A DNA stretch of 12,657 bases from Parcubacteria group bacterium GW2011_GWC1_41_7 (GTDB taxonomy: Bacteria > Patescibacteriota > Minisyncoccia > UBA6257 > HR35), in NCBI GenBank assembly GCA_000997465.1, contig LCBW01000010.1, forward strand, positions 1-12,657. The letters are read 5' to 3'. The translations under genes were made by a program, and so were the position numbers. The notes beneath the pieces were generated by a model, which was not told where the DNA came from, made no database searches, and saw only the letters and a list, made by a program, of their open reading frames with translations. Positions 12,642 through 12,657 of this stretch are shown one piece after another; position 1 is the first letter of the stretch; each line of letters opens with the position of its first letter.

Positions 12642-12657
12642 TGTTATTACTTTTTAA

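Noticed and set aside
1..12657. CRISPR arrays, tRNA or rRNA genes, IS elements or phage integrase
   Set aside because: I looked for regular spaced repeats, cloverleaf folds and transposase/integrase motifs on both strands and found none.

Overview
The window looks like a piece of a small-genome Candidate Phyla Radiation (Patescibacteria, Parcubacteria-like) chromosome. This is an inference from gene content and style: moderately AT-rich DNA, short intergenic gaps, weak or absent Shine-Dalgarno sites, a short zinc-ribbon L28, a membrane-anchored peptide-binding protein with no permease beside it, a PilM/PilN-type fusion, and divergent versions of several housekeeping enzymes. TGA ends gpmI normally, so the UGA-to-Gly code of Gracilibacteria/SR1 is not in use.

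Layout, left to right. Positions 1-4900 are all on the minus strand: HU (own promoter and terminator), then holA, secG, an SBP_bac_5 protein and a PilM-like protein as a tight run, then rpmB (L28) behind a structured 150-bp leader region. Positions 4900-6600 hold rny (RNase Y), also minus strand. rny and the plus-strand gpmI are divergent and their -10 boxes overlap. gpmI overlaps by ATGA with a broken O6-alkylguanine-DNA alkyltransferase (MGMT) gene that carries hairpin-forming insertions; its tail collides with the 3' end of minus-strand gatB. A 312-bp intergenic region between gatB and tmk holds a long rod-shaped fold that could be a plus-strand non-coding RNA. The right end (minus strand) has tmk, an unknown Cys-containing fibre-like protein, and a divergent DUF62 (SAM hydrolase/halogenase fold) protein.

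The most exciting signal is at the right edge, upstream of the DUF62 gene. A 15-codon ORF with an ATG-ATG-GAA-ATG cluster is followed by four RNA segments that can form a classical 1:2 / 2:3 / 3:4 attenuator, ending in a GNRA-capped terminator with a T-run just before the DUF62 start. If real, it would be Met-codon attenuation controlling a protein of a family whose hydrolase members make methionine and adenosine from SAM. The window ends too close to exclude that the small ORF is simply the tail of an upstream gene.

Other points: MGMT is interrupted by codon-phased hairpins; gpmI keeps every metal ligand but has lost most canonical phosphoglycerate-binding residues; the DUF62 protein lacks two of the three hydrolase triad residues; and several genes appear to be transcribed without leaders. 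Most functions here are informational or central: translation (rpmB, gatB), replication and nucleotide supply (holA, tmk), nucleoid structure (HU), RNA decay (rny), secretion (secG) and glycolysis (gpmI).
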